Part shown: positions 33,121 through 44,210 of the stretch, one piece after another
Numbering within the stretch: the first letter of the stretch is position 1
How the letters are laid out: the number at the start of each line of letters is the position of its first letter
NCBI GenBank assembly: GCA_016490735.1
Contig: JAEMWC010000258.1
Location: 732,501-796,500, forward strand
Length of the DNA: 64,000 nt
Reading direction: 5' to 3'
Source of the DNA: Pachyseris speciosa
Taxonomy: Eukaryota > Cnidaria > Anthozoa > Scleractinia > Pachyseridae
Position numbers and translations under genes: made by a program
Notes under the pieces: model-generated
The model's input: only the letters and a program-made list of their open reading frames with translations
The model's database searches: none
What the model was told of the DNA's origin: nothing

Positions 33121-35407
33121 GAATAAACAGTCATATTAAGTGAAAATAATGAGTTTCGGTCAGTTTCCAGGGTGATGAAATCTGAAAAAGTTAATATATA
33201 AATTTCGCCACGCCTAAAAGCGGAGCTCCAAAAGCATTCTTTTTCTACTAGCATTTACATATAGTCTGCTCGTCACATCACCCATCTGACCTCACTCAAG
33301 CTACAGACCCAATGCTGTAAAAAATAGTATGGAAAGGTGATCTGAGCCAGTGGCACAGTGGATTTGGATCCCCCGCAGATTTGCACTCTCCAGTCCAGAT
33401 CTGCTTGTGGATCAGATTTGAACCCCTAGTCCAGAACTGCTAGCAGATATGAACACCCCTTTTACGGATTTGGACCCCCCATCCCTCCTAAAAACAAGTG
33501 TTCTATTGATTAAGATAATAAGAATTCCTTTGCAAATTGAGTTTGGATATGTTAAAACAAAATAAAAATATCGACGTAGGTTTTTTTTAAAATAATCTTT
33601 AATATCTTGTGTAAAAAAGAACCTGCAACGCTAGTCTACATCTATAAATTTTTAAAACAAAACACTTCTTAACATCTTAGAGCAATACCTAAGGACATGT
33701 CTGTTTCCCTGTTCAACTGTAAGCTTTTCATTTATGGTTTAGAGCCACTAGAAATTGGCGGAGAAGCCTCATGGTGATTGCCTCTCTGAATCAGTATCAC
33801 ATCAGATATGTAGTGATTCAGATCATCACTTCATAATGAACGCAATTTCAATTATCCACAGCCTCCCATGAGACAGTCGGAAATCAGAAATTGTGTATCC
33901 TCAGGATATATGTATGCCTCAAAATAATTATGAAAGAAAGATACATGGAAATCAATAAAAATATTTAGATGATATGAAAAAGACCAAGATATTTTTGATC
34001 AATTAGTTCTTGACCTTACTATCACAAAAAAACTGCTTGCTAACATTAAGCTCATCAATCAATGCACCGACAGTGTTTTCAAAATCAACTCCAGCTGCTC
34101 TTCTGGCCAGCCAAGTGCAAGACCAAGCAACTTGATAATAAAATATTGGGCATTTGGTTGATACCACTCACAATGTAGTATGAGGAATTAAGGTAATGAT
34201 TCATCAAAGCAAAAGTGCTGGAAATCCGTGTTAGCCATCTTAACTTGATTTTCTATTTTGCAAGAAAGATAAGGACTAGTCTCACATTTCTCCATGTACA
34301 TGTGAAATTGCACAACATACTTCATCAAACATCACAAATCCCATTAAACATTAATGCCAAATGTCATCCAAACATTCCACAAGATTGGTGTGACCAGCTA
34401 CTAATAAAATTAATTGAAAGACAGTATGTAGGAGAAGTAAGTCCAAAGGATGTGTACATTGATGAGAAAGAGCTTACTTCAAGTTTAATTTTAAGTTTTA
34501 AGTTTAATAATACTATGTCATGCCAATACAACTAAGTTGATACAAAACAAAAAAAGTGCATGACTGGAGAATAATTGGGAGAAACTAAATTCCCATACAA
34601 AAAATATTATCTAATATTACACATTCTAAAAACTAAGGGGTGAAATTTAAACGTGGCCCAAAACTAACCTAATCAACTTAAACCGAATACTTGTCTCTTA
34701 CAAGTCACCCCTGATTTGAGATTGACACTAAAAATTAAGAAGTAAAACTGAAATACAATCCAAAGCTAACGTAATTAAATTACATACTTGTCACGCACAA
34801 GCTACATCTGATTTAAAATTGACACAAATAATGTAATAGATAGGACTTAAAACTGCTTAAGGAAGGTGCATGCATGATGTTCGATGGAACACCATTCCAG
34901 TCTGTTATGTAGCGATTAAAAAAAAAAGCTGAAGGCCATATATATATTTAGCCAGGCCAAGCCTACAATCGGAGCCGCACACTCTCACCGAGCAACTTCG
35001 CATGCCTTATTTGGGCCAGTTTAATTTGTGTCCAAAACAATTGAGCAGCAGGGAAAACGAAGGGTTTTCGATAGCAAATGTTTGCGAAAAAAACTAGACA
35101 GACATTCTTGAGTCCAAACTACTTTCAGATGAAAGCGTAAAGGAATTTAAAGCGGATCAAAAAACAAAACAAAACAAAAACACTACAAGCGAACAAATTA
35201 CGATGCAAGTGTTTGCTCGAAGAAGGAAAGGTAGAGAAATTAAACAAGACTAGCTAGTAATAAAAATAGTTTATACTGATTAAGCTAGAAAAATCGGTAT
35301 TTATTTTGACATAAATGCCCCTAGAAAAGAGTAAAGCTGTTAGGAGAGTAAGCGTAAAGAGTAAGAGTAAAGCTGTTACCCTAGAAAAGGGTAAAGCTGT
35401 TAGGGGT
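33121..35407. other. No gene recognised
   Basis: Mostly AT-rich. A stretch at 33360-33480 repeats 'gatttggatccccc', 'gatctgcttgtggatcag' and 'gatttggaccccc'-like phrases. 'gggtaaagctgttagg'-like phrases repeat at 35330-35405, just upstream of the LINE fragment. Confidence 0.45.
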
Positions 35408-36056
35408 TCACTTGTCCGATAACTTAACATGGAACGAGCATGTCACCCATATTGTAAAGAAAGGGAGTAAGCGGTTATATGCAATACGCGCCCTTAAGAA
35501 GTGCAGACTAACTGATAGGCAGCTTATTCTTGTCTATTGTAGTATCATCAGGTCTGTTTTAGAGTATGCGAGTCCCGCTTGGGCTGGCCTCACGCAATAC
35601 TTAAGCGATCAAATAGAATCAATACAGAAGAGGGCGCTAAAAATTATTTTTCCTTCTCTGTGCTATGAGGACGCGCTTAAGAAATCAGGCTTAACCTTGC
35701 TGCGCCAGAGGAGGGAGGATGCGTGCATAACATTTCTCAAGCGAAGTTACTCTTCTTCCGACCTGCTACGAAGCTTAGTGCCGCGAGTTGTGCATACAAG
35801 ACCGTATGCCCTTAGAACAGGAGAATCGGTTTCTGTGCCTGCCTCCGCAAGAACTAACAGATTTGGAAATTTTTGCACCATCAAATACCAGAATCACGTT
35901 TAAAATAGCGAAATGTGATAGGTCTTAACATTAATAGTTATATCTACGTGTCATAATTCCGAGGTATTTGTATGTAATTAATGTATTTGTATGTAATTAA
36001 TTAATGACCCGCCTTGTAATTCAGCTTATGCTGCAAAAAGGTTGAATAAACGATCA

Positions 36057-36090
<34 letters not shown>
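35408..36090 (+). pseudogene. 5'-truncated LINE 3' end with (ATT)n tail
   Basis: A 160-codon open frame runs from about 35412 to 35903: DNLTWNEHVTHIVKKGSKRL, then LILVYCSIIRSVLEYASPAW and IESIQKRALKIIFPS. This is the post-reverse-transcriptase C-terminal region of Jockey/CR1-group non-LTR elements. A 3' flank follows, ending in an (ATT)n tract at about 36057-36090, as often seen at tails of such elements. The 5' part with the catalytic domain is missing. Start of homology is approximate. Confidence 0.8.
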
Positions 36091-37860
36091 AAACTGATCG
36101 TTTACAGCAGTCAACAGGAATTGACCACGGTTCAGAAACAACAGAACAACAAACATATTACGAGAAAACAAAGCACAATATGAATAATATTTCTTCGAAG
36201 ATTCTTGGAGAAGGTGCAAAATTGGACAAGTAACAAAAATATCTTGCATTAAGCTAGAAAAATTGCTTAGCAATTTTGACATAAATGTCCGTAGAAAGAC
36301 AAAAAAGAGGTCTACACCTGATCGTTCGGAGCAGTCATCAGGAATCACTGAGGCAGCAATCACTCGAACGCGAGAGAGCTGAGTGATAGAGCCATTTCCC
36401 ACAAAATCTTTCCTTGGCTGACACAAAACACTAAAGTGCTTTGATAGTTTTACTGTTACTTCCCATGTATTCCAAAGAACCTTCTTTAATTAATGATTCT
36501 CAGTGGCAAAACATCATCCAGTTAACGAAGAAAGCGCTTGACAAACCACACGAGCATTTCTCTCGCAGACCCGTCCACTATAAAATTTATCAAAGCCAGC
36601 CAGCCAGTCAACCCATTTCGCTGTTTTTAACATCCAAACGCTGATTCTTACCGGTTCAAACAAATCAAGACGACATGTTTATAGACGGCGAAACTTAATT
36701 GTTGTTTACAGGTCGCTTTCGACGAAGATCTCTAAAAGTTTTTTCAAATGACGAGTGAAGCGCACTGGTTTTTGACATTTTTGACAGCATTTTGATAACT
36801 TTATTTCAGATTTTGAGACGTGCACATGCACATGCATTTGATCGGCTTTTTTCTTACTCGAGCTTGAGTTTCCGCCTTTAATCCTTAATTTTACGAGGAC
36901 TCATTGCGATTACATGTTAATAAGATAAGGGCAAACGTTTCTTAACGCTGTTGAGGCACCAAAACCAACAAACAATTCAACTACTTCTTTGCGTCCAAAA
37001 CGAGTACAGATGAATGTTATTTATATCCATTCGAGAGAAAAATACAAGTTTCATTTCTGAACAAAAGTAACAACGATTAAATCAAATGTTAAGCTTCTAT
37101 TTATTTAATTTACCTCACTGTCCTGCGCTGTGTTGTGTTGTAGATGTTTCTACCACTTCAAAATCCGTTAGCTTCAGTAAAGTAAAAACAAGCATCCGCA
37201 AAAATAGCAAACGGTTTGTCCAAACAAAGAGCTTCTTCCATAGAGTTTGAGCTACTCGTACCTCCCATTAATACTGGTGTTAAACTGTTAAGTGACCTTT
37301 CTTGGTGAGATGCAAGATGCCGCGGTAAAATGAAAGCCCTTGAAGCGTTTAATTATACTGTTTCCAACCACAAAATCGATCGATCCAAGTTTAAAGCTTT
37401 TCCTGAGAAAAATCTTTCGCTCTTCCTTTCATCGCTTGAAAATTCACCTTCCGGAGTATCTTTTGACAAGTTCTTGATTTTGATGCTTTTTACGTGAAGT
37501 TAAAGACAAACTTCGATCGAAGAAGATGGAGTTGTTTTGCTCAAAATGAAGAAAGCAACTGAATGTGAAATCACGAGCCGCAGAAGGCGCGCGAAAAATT
37601 TAAAAGCTTCGATTTCGTTTGGGTGTCCCACACCTGGCTTGAGCCTGCGATCAAATCGAAAGCAAGTACCTGGTCAGCGGTCAACTTCAAAAAAAAAAAA
37701 CAGCTGATCTCGATGAGTTCTTAACTTGAGCCTACGATATGGTCACGTGACACTCGTCAGCGTATACCTTGTTTTGACAGGTGTCAATTGGCTATAAGAT
37801 GGATGTCCAGTATCAAAGACGCACGCTGTAGACTAGCTGGTCAGCTGGGCCAGGTGGAGT
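36091..37860. other. No gene recognised
   Basis: No supported ORF. Blocks on the two sides of the LINE fragment resemble each other: 'attaagctagaaaaat' and 'ttttgacataaatg' at 35280-35320 and again at 36249-36295, and 'ctgatcgttyrcagcagtc' at 36095 and 36321. The flanking DNA may therefore be part of a repeated element. Confidence 0.45.
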
Positions 37861-37864
37861 ATGG

Positions 37865-37945
37865 CAGCCATGTTGGATTATTATGATTATTATTAGGATA
37901 TTATTAATTATTGTGCGACTCCGTCGTCGTCGTCGTCGTGCGTAC
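37865..37945. repeat. ATT and CGT trinucleotide microsatellites
   Basis: An interrupted (ATT)n tract is followed by 'ccgtcgtcgtcgtcgtcgtg' at about 37920-37940. Confidence 0.85.
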
Positions 37946-37975
37946 GCGCCCACGAGCAATACCGCTAGCCATTTT

Positions 37976-38007
<32 letters not shown>

Positions 38008-38149
38008 AGGTATGGTGCTCTGCTATCATTTTGCAATAAAAATGCGCTTCATTTTAACCATAGTCCAGCATTTGGGAAAGTTGCAGGTTTTCAAAGCATT
38101 GGTCCATATGGACCAATAATTTACAGAGCCGGACAAGAATGAGTTAAAA

Positions 38150-38800
38150 GTCATCTTTGAAAACCAACTGTTTTCATTTTCACCATATTCGCCACTTTCC
38201 AAGGGGCCTCTCTTGTCTTCTCTTTGCATTTGCCTTCAAGTCGCTGGCGATATTGACTTACCAACGGGCCCCTTTTCCAAGTTGCTGGCAGTTTTGACGA
38301 ATTTGCCATTTTCACAATATTCGCCAAAATCATCAAACTCGCCGCTTAGCAAGGGACCCCTCTTCTAAGTCGCTGGCGATTTTGACGAATTTGCCATTTG
38401 CGCCAAATTCGTCAAATTCAACACTTTTCAAGGGGCCCCTCTTGCCTTCTCGTTTGCATTTCACTCCAAGTCGCTGGAGATATTGACTTAACAAGGGGCC
38501 CCTCTTCCAAGTTGCTGGCGATTTTAACAAATTTGCTATTTTTGCCACATTCGCCAAATTCGTCAAATTCGCCGCTTGGCAAGTCGCTGGCAATTTCGAC
38601 GAATCTGTCATTTCCGCCATATTCCCCAAATTTGTTAAATTCGCCACTTAGCAAGGAGTCCCTCTTCTCCTCTTCTAAGTCGCTGGCGATTTCGACAAAT
38701 TTGTCATTTTCGCCAAATTCGAAAGATTCCCCACATTCCCTTAGTGTTCCCTTATTTTCCAAGCTATTGGCAAAATTTCGTCAAATTTGCCATTTTCGTC
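38150..38800. repeat. Degenerate minisatellite (TCGCTGGCGATTTTGACG)
   Basis: Recurrent phrases 'agtcgctggcgattttgacg', 'aatttgccattttcgcc' and 'aaggggcccctcttc' occur at irregular steps of roughly 40-110 bases, at about 38232, 38281, 38362, 38472, 38509, 38583 and 38679. Long ORFs on both strands across it are products of the repeat, with no domain. Confidence 0.8.
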
Positions 38801-39378
38801 GTTGCGTACATTTCTGGATATAAGTGCCCTGAGTAGCAAACGTTACAACTCGTGTGGGGCGAACAAAGGTCACCTGATACTAATGGAGAAAGGTCCTATA
38901 TAGTATAGTCCAGAACCCACTCGTGTGCCGACCAGGCCCTGATGTACCTGCCGTAGTTTTGGGCGCGGTTTAGATCCCAGTTGAAAGAAGCCCTAGATGT
39001 TTCTTGCATCGGACGCCTTGAAAAGACAACAACCATGGAAACTTAAAAACATAATTAAAAAACAAAAGCTTTCTATAGGATTTTGGGATTTTTCAGACTT
39101 TATAATTCAACAACACAAACTGTGCAATGGGGACTGCATATTGAGGACTGCGGGCTGCGGACTGCTGACTACGCAGTGAGTTTAACCCTTTAAGTGGCAA
39201 ATTTCCTTAAGCCTTTCAGCAATTTTCTTGACGCAGATAATAAAAAACGATTGAATATCTACCTTGAAACATATGCTGCTCAAGAATACCTATTACTCAA
39301 GATTTATAAGACATCACTAATTTCAACCATTCTTGTTTTGCTCCCAACGGTAACTAGTTTTACTAGGTAAGTACCAGG
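38801..39378. other. No gene recognised
   Basis: Spacer between the minisatellite and the dispersed repeat bordering the tRNA array. 'ggactgcatattgaggactg' continues with 'cgggctgcggactgctgac', a short degenerate GGACTG run near 39130. Confidence 0.45.
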
Positions 39379-39740
39379 TTTATAAGTAAGTTATCGAGCC
39401 ATTTTCCACTACAGAAGCTCCCAGGCTAGCATCATAAAGCTAGAATGGAGAGTAGAGGCAAACCTCTGAAGGAACCCAGAAGTGAGAGATAATCTCAAAG
39501 CGAATGGAACGCCAAAATGGCACCAAACGACTGAATTTATTTCTCTGGCCGTTCTGTAAATGGATTCTAGGGACTAACGAGGCAACTTTGGGAACATTTG
39601 ACTTGCAAAGAACACAACGGGTAGCATATTTTACCAGTTGGTCCCTATGGTTCGACACTTATAAAAAAAAACTCCAGCAAATGAAGATGGCGTGACTTCC
39701 ATTTCGCCGTGGTATCCAAATTACCCAGAATGCAATTGGG
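39379..39740 (+). repeat. Dispersed TTTATAAG repeat, copy 3, at the left edge of the tRNA array
   Basis: It begins 'tttataagtaagttatcgag', with 'catcataaagct', 'tctggccgttctgtaaatgg' and 'gttcgacacttataaaa' in the order seen at 32511-32830. From 39601 onward it is identical to the array units. Before 39601 it differs from the corresponding 40-base stretch in each unit. The array boundary therefore falls inside this repeat. Confidence 0.8.
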
Positions 39741-39935
39741 GCGCCAAAGAGGAAAGCAGAGTCTTTCAAAAGTGGCTCAAGTCAAATGGCTGATTGCTCG
39801 ACTCGATATAGGCGTGAGAGGCAAAAGTGAAGATAAATGCTTAGTCATTTGCTTCAAAGTGTTTTACAATTTAAATCTAAACCGGGTTAGTGAAGGAAAA
39901 GAGAATGGTTAAAACGCTAAGTAGGATAACGAGTT

Positions 39936-40008
39936 GCCCGGTTAGCTCAGTCGGTAGAGCATCAGACTTTTAATCTGAGGGTCATGGGTTCAAGTCCCAT
40001 ATCGGGCG
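39936..40008 (+). tRNA. tRNA-Lys-TTT: tRNA-Lys(TTT), unit 1
   Basis: Seventy-three nt, starting GCCCGGTTAGCTCAG. The acceptor stem GCCCGGT pairs with ATCGGGC, discriminator G. The anticodon loop ACTTTTAAT carries anticodon TTT. The T arm has GGTTCAAGTCC, an exact B-box match, and the A box is TAGCTCAGTCGG. It closely matches the standard animal tRNA-Lys(TTT), differing mainly in the T stem. No intron. Pol III terminators TTTT (40022-40025) and TTTTT (40029-40033) follow. It reads AAA (and AAG by wobble) in cytosolic translation. Confidence 0.97.
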
Positions 40009-40021
40009 ACAAAAGTCTGTA

Positions 40022-40033
40022 TTTTGACTTTTT
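40022..40033 (+). terminator. Pol III terminators of tRNA-Lys (unit 1 shown)
   Basis: TTTT and then TTTTT lie 14 and 21 bases after the tRNA-Lys 3' end. The same pair follows every tRNA-Lys in the array, so the two tRNAs of a unit are probably separate transcripts. The 385-bp spacer also argues against a shared precursor. Confidence 0.8.
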
Positions 40034-40393
40034 GGTGACATGGTTTGATTTCCAACGTAAAAAGAAAAAGACATCTTAGAAAGCAGATCGATCAAATAAT
40101 CCCAGGAATAAACTCCAAGAAAAAAACAGGCGATCTTAAGAAGTGGCACCCTTAAATCCTAGATTTGATAACAGCTTGATGAGGAAACCCGCTAGTACTC
40201 ACGGCTTTCCAATGGCAAGATAAATATCTGTATCACTTTAATCACTCGTTTCCTTAGGCAAGACCTAAAATTCAAATTCAAATTACGTACAATTAGTTCG
40301 CGTTTCATCCATGGCAATGCAAGAAATATCTTTTTAGTACTGAAGAGGGACATGATAAAAATAATAGTTGCCTTTATTCTGTAGCTGTAAGGT

Positions 40394-40479
40394 GCCTCGT
40401 TAGCGCAGTAGGCAGCGCGTCAGTCTCATAATCCAAAGTAGAAATCTGAAGGTCGTGAGTTCGATCCTCACACGGGGCA
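40394..40479 (+). tRNA. tRNA-Met-CAT: Elongator tRNA-Met(CAT) with 13-nt intron, unit 1
   Basis: Eighty-six nt unspliced, 73 nt mature. The acceptor GCCTCGT pairs with ACGGGGC, discriminator A. The A box is TAGCGCAGTAGG and the B box GAGTTCGATCC. T-loop TTCGATC and lack of initiator features make it the elongator form. Anticodon CAT is at 40427-40429, followed by A37. The intron ATCCAAAGTAGAA at 40431-40443 sits at the canonical 37/38 site, and removal restores a normal anticodon stem. A six-T terminator is at 40482-40487. The gene is 385 bp downstream of the tRNA-Lys and on the same strand. Confidence 0.95.
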
Positions 40480-40481
40480 CA

Positions 40482-40487
40482 TTTTTT
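40482..40487 (+). terminator. Pol III terminator of tRNA-Met (unit 1 shown)
   Basis: Six T begin three bases after the tRNA-Met 3' end and are repeated in every unit, giving a very short 3' trailer. Confidence 0.85.
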
Positions 40488-40868
40488 AACCTTTCTTTCA
40501 CCAATTGCATGCTCAGCAATTTTGGCGAGATTTAACTTGCAAAGAACACAACGGGTAGCATATTTTACCAGTTGGTCCCTATGGTTCGACACTTATAAAA
40601 AAAACTCCAGCAAATGAAGATGGCGTGACTTCCATTTCGCCGTGGTATCCAAATTACCCAGAATGCAATTGGGGCGCCAAAGAGGAAAGCAGAGTCTTTC
40701 AAAAGTGGCTCAAGTCAAATGGCTGATTGCTCGACTCGATATAGGCGTGAGAGGCAAAAGTGAAGATAAATGCTTAGTCATTTGCTTCAAAGTGTTTTAC
40801 AATTTAAATCTAAACCGGGTTAGTGAAGGAAAAGAGAATGGTTAAAACGCTAAGTAGGATAACGAGTT

Positions 40869-40941
40869 GCCCGGTTAGCTCAGTCGGTAGAGCATCAGAC
40901 TTTTAATCTGAGGGTCATGGGTTCAAGTCCCATATCGGGCG
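40869..40941 (+). tRNA. tRNA-Lys-TTT: tRNA-Lys(TTT), unit 2
   Basis: Reads the same as the unit 1 gene. Confidence 0.97.
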
Positions 40942-41326
40942 ACAAAAGTCTGTATTTTGACTTTTTGGTGACATGGTTTGATTTCCAACGTAAAAAGAAA
41001 AAGACATCTTAGAAAGCAGATCGATCAAATAATCCCAGGAATAAACTCCAAGAAAAAAACAGGCGATCTTAAGAAGTGGCACCCTTAAATCCTAGATTTG
41101 ATAACAGCTTGATGAGGAAACCCGCTAGTACTCACGGCTTTCCAATGGCAAGATAAATATCTGTATCACTTTAATCACTCGTTTCCTTAGGCAAGACCTA
41201 AAATTCAAATTCAAATTACGTACAATTAGTTCGCGTTTCATCCATGGCAATGCAAGAAATATCTTTTTAGTACTGAAGAGGGACATGATAAAAATAATAG
41301 TTGCCTTTATTCTGTAGCTGTAAGGT

Positions 41327-41412
41327 GCCTCGTTAGCGCAGTAGGCAGCGCGTCAGTCTCATAATCCAAAGTAGAAATCTGAAGGTCGTGAGTTCGATCC
41401 TCACACGGGGCA
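41327..41412 (+). tRNA. tRNA-Met-CAT: tRNA-Met(CAT) with intron, unit 2
   Basis: Same 86-nt sequence as unit 1; intron at 41364-41376. Confidence 0.95.
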
Positions 41413-41801
41413 CATTTTTTAACCTTTCTTTCACCAATTGCATGCTCAGCAATTTTGGCGAGATTTAACTTGCAAAGAACACAACGGGTAGCATATTTTA
41501 CCAGTTGGTCCCTATGGTTCGACACTTATAAAAAAAACTCCAGCAAATGAAGATGGCGTGACTTCCATTTCGCCGTGGTATCCAAATTACCCAGAATGCA
41601 ATTGGGGCGCCAAAGAGGAAAGCAGAGTCTTTCAAAAGTGGCTCAAGTCAAATGGCTGATTGCTCGACTCGATATAGGCGTGAGAGGCAAAAGTGAAGAT
41701 AAATGCTTAGTCATTTGCTTCAAAGTGTTTTACAATTTAAATCTAAACCGGGTTAGTGAAGGAAAAGAGAATGGTTAAAACGCTAAGTAGGATAACGAGT
41801 T

Positions 41802-41874
41802 GCCCGGTTAGCTCAGTCGGTAGAGCATCAGACTTTTAATCTGAGGGTCATGGGTTCAAGTCCCATATCGGGCG
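41802..41874 (+). tRNA. tRNA-Lys-TTT: tRNA-Lys(TTT), unit 3
   Basis: Same as unit 1. This is the last unit with A in the spacer motif 'ccaggaataaac'. Confidence 0.97.
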
Positions 41875-42259
41875 ACAAAAGTCTGTATTTTGACTTTTTG
41901 GTGACATGGTTTGATTTCCAACGTAAAAAGAAAAAGACATCTTAGAAAGCAGATCGATCAAATAATCCCAGGAATAAACTCCAAGAAAAAAACAGGCGAT
42001 CTTAAGAAGTGGCACCCTTAAATCCTAGATTTGATAACAGCTTGATGAGGAAACCCGCTAGTACTCACGGCTTTCCAATGGCAAGATAAATATCTGTATC
42101 ACTTTAATCACTCGTTTCCTTAGGCAAGACCTAAAATTCAAATTCAAATTACGTACAATTAGTTCGCGTTTCATCCATGGCAATGCAAGAAATATCTTTT
42201 TAGTACTGAAGAGGGACATGATAAAAATAATAGTTGCCTTTATTCTGTAGCTGTAAGGT

Positions 42260-42345
42260 GCCTCGTTAGCGCAGTAGGCAGCGCGTCAGTCTCATAATCC
42301 AAAGTAGAAATCTGAAGGTCGTGAGTTCGATCCTCACACGGGGCA
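42260..42345 (+). tRNA. tRNA-Met-CAT: tRNA-Met(CAT) with intron, unit 3
   Basis: Same as unit 1; intron at 42297-42309. Confidence 0.95.
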
Positions 42346-42734
42346 CATTTTTTAACCTTTCTTTCACCAATTGCATGCTCAGCAATTTTGGCGAGATTTA
42401 ACTTGCAAAGAACACAACGGGTAGCATATTTTACCAGTTGGTCCCTATGGTTCGACACTTATAAAAAAAACTCCAGCAAATGAAGATGGCGTGACTTCCA
42501 TTTCGCCGTGGTATCCAAATTACCCAGAATGCAATTGGGGCGCCAAAGAGGAAAGCAGAGTCTTTCAAAAGTGGCTCAAGTCAAATGGCTGATTGCTCGA
42601 CTCGATATAGGCGTGAGAGGCAAAAGTGAAGATAAATGCTTAGTCATTTGCTTCAAAGTGTTTTACAATTTAAATCTAAACCGGGTTAGTGAAGGAAAAG
42701 AGAATGGTTAAAACGCTAAGTAGGATAACGAGTT

Positions 42735-42807
42735 GCCCGGTTAGCTCAGTCGGTAGAGCATCAGACTTTTAATCTGAGGGTCATGGGTTCAAGTCCCATA
42801 TCGGGCG
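42735..42807 (+). tRNA. tRNA-Lys-TTT: tRNA-Lys(TTT), unit 4
   Basis: Gene unchanged. The downstream spacer has the G variant at 42907 and one A fewer in the poly-A run near 42920. Confidence 0.97.
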
Positions 42808-43191
42808 ACAAAAGTCTGTATTTTGACTTTTTGGTGACATGGTTTGATTTCCAACGTAAAAAGAAAAAGACATCTTAGAAAGCAGATCGATCAAATAATC
42901 CCAGGAGTAAACTCCAAGAAAAAACAGGCGATCTTAAGAAGTGGCACCCTTAAATCCTAGATTTGATAACAGCTTGATGAGGAAACCCGCTAGTACTCAC
43001 GGCTTTCCAATGGCAAGATAAATATCTGTATCACTTTAATCACTCGTTTCCTTAGGCAAGACCTAAAATTCAAATTCAAATTACGTACAATTAGTTCGCG
43101 TTTCATCCATGGCAATGCAAGAAATATCTTTTTAGTACTGAAGAGGGACATGATAAAAATAATAGTTGCCTTTATTCTGTAGCTGTAAGGT

Positions 43192-43277
43192 GCCTCGTTA
43201 GCGCAGTAGGCAGCGCGTCAGTCTCATAATCCAAAGTAGAAATCTGAAGGTCGTGAGTTCGATCCTCACACGGGGCA
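43192..43277 (+). tRNA. tRNA-Met-CAT: tRNA-Met(CAT) with intron, unit 4
   Basis: Same as unit 1; intron at 43229-43241. Confidence 0.95.
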
Positions 43278-43666
43278 CATTTTTTAACCTTTCTTTCACC
43301 AATTGCATGCTCAGCAATTTTGGCGAGATTTAACTTGCAAAGAACACAACGGGTAGCATATTTTACCAGTTGGTCCCTATGGTTCGACACTTATAAAAAA
43401 AACTCCAGCAAATGAAGATGGCGTGACTTCCATTTCGCCGTGGTATCCAAATTACCCAGAATGCAATTGGGGCGCCAAAGAGGAAAGCAGAGTCTTTCAA
43501 AAGTGGCTCAAGTCAAATGGCTGATTGCTCGACTCGATATAGGCGTGAGAGGCAAAAGTGAAGATAAATGCTTAGTCATTTGCTTCAAAGTGTTTTACAA
43601 TTTAAATCTAAACCGGGTTAGTGAAGGAAAAGAGAATGGTTAAAACGCTAAGTAGGATAACGAGTT

Positions 43667-43739
43667 GCCCGGTTAGCTCAGTCGGTAGAGCATCAGACTT
43701 TTAATCTGAGGGTCATGGGTTCAAGTCCCATATCGGGCG
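43667..43739 (+). tRNA. tRNA-Lys-TTT: tRNA-Lys(TTT), unit 5
   Basis: Same as unit 1. Confidence 0.97.
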
Positions 43740-44124
43740 ACAAAAGTCTGTATTTTGACTTTTTGGTGACATGGTTTGATTTCCAACGTAAAAAGAAAAA
43801 GACATCTTAGAAAGCAGATCGATCAAATAATCCCAGGAGTAAACTCCAAGAAAAAAACAGGCGATCTTAAGAAGTGGCACCCTTAAATCCTAGATTTGAT
43901 AACAGCTTGATGAGGAAACCCGCTAGTACTCACGGCTTTCCAATGGCAAGATAAATATCTGTATCACTTTAATCACTCGTTTCCTTAGGCAAGACCTAAA
44001 ATTCAAATTCAAATTACGTACAATTAGTTCGCGTTTCATCCATGGCAATGCAAGAAATATCTTTTTAGTACTGAAGAGGGACATGATAAAAATAATAGTT
44101 GCCTTTATTCTGTAGCTGTAAGGT

Positions 44125-44210
44125 GCCTCGTTAGCGCAGTAGGCAGCGCGTCAGTCTCATAATCCAAAGTAGAAATCTGAAGGTCGTGAGTTCGATCCTC
44201 ACACGGGGCA
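44125..44210 (+). tRNA. tRNA-Met-CAT: tRNA-Met(CAT) with intron, unit 5
   Basis: Same as unit 1; intron at 44162-44174. Confidence 0.95.

Noticed and set aside
36001..36426. A 141-codon minus-strand ORF
   Set aside because: It crosses an (ATT)n tract and the LINE tail, and has no domain.
38398..38823. A 141-codon ORF and antisense ORFs
   Set aside because: They lie in a degenerate minisatellite and encode only the repeat.
39709..39912. A 67-codon frame repeated in every array unit
   Set aside because: It begins with GTG, not ATG, lies in the spacer 5' of tRNA-Lys, and has no domain. Its conservation simply reflects the identity of the whole unit.
40150..40260. Box C/D snoRNA in the array spacer ('cttgatgagg')
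   Set aside because: A TGATGA motif is present, but no D box or terminal stem lies at a suitable distance.
40374..40592. A 72-codon minus-strand frame repeated in every array unit
   Set aside because: Its CEDRTHDLQ and YETDALPTAL parts are the antisense translation of the tRNA-Met gene and its intron. Such frames are a known source of spurious proteins in databases.
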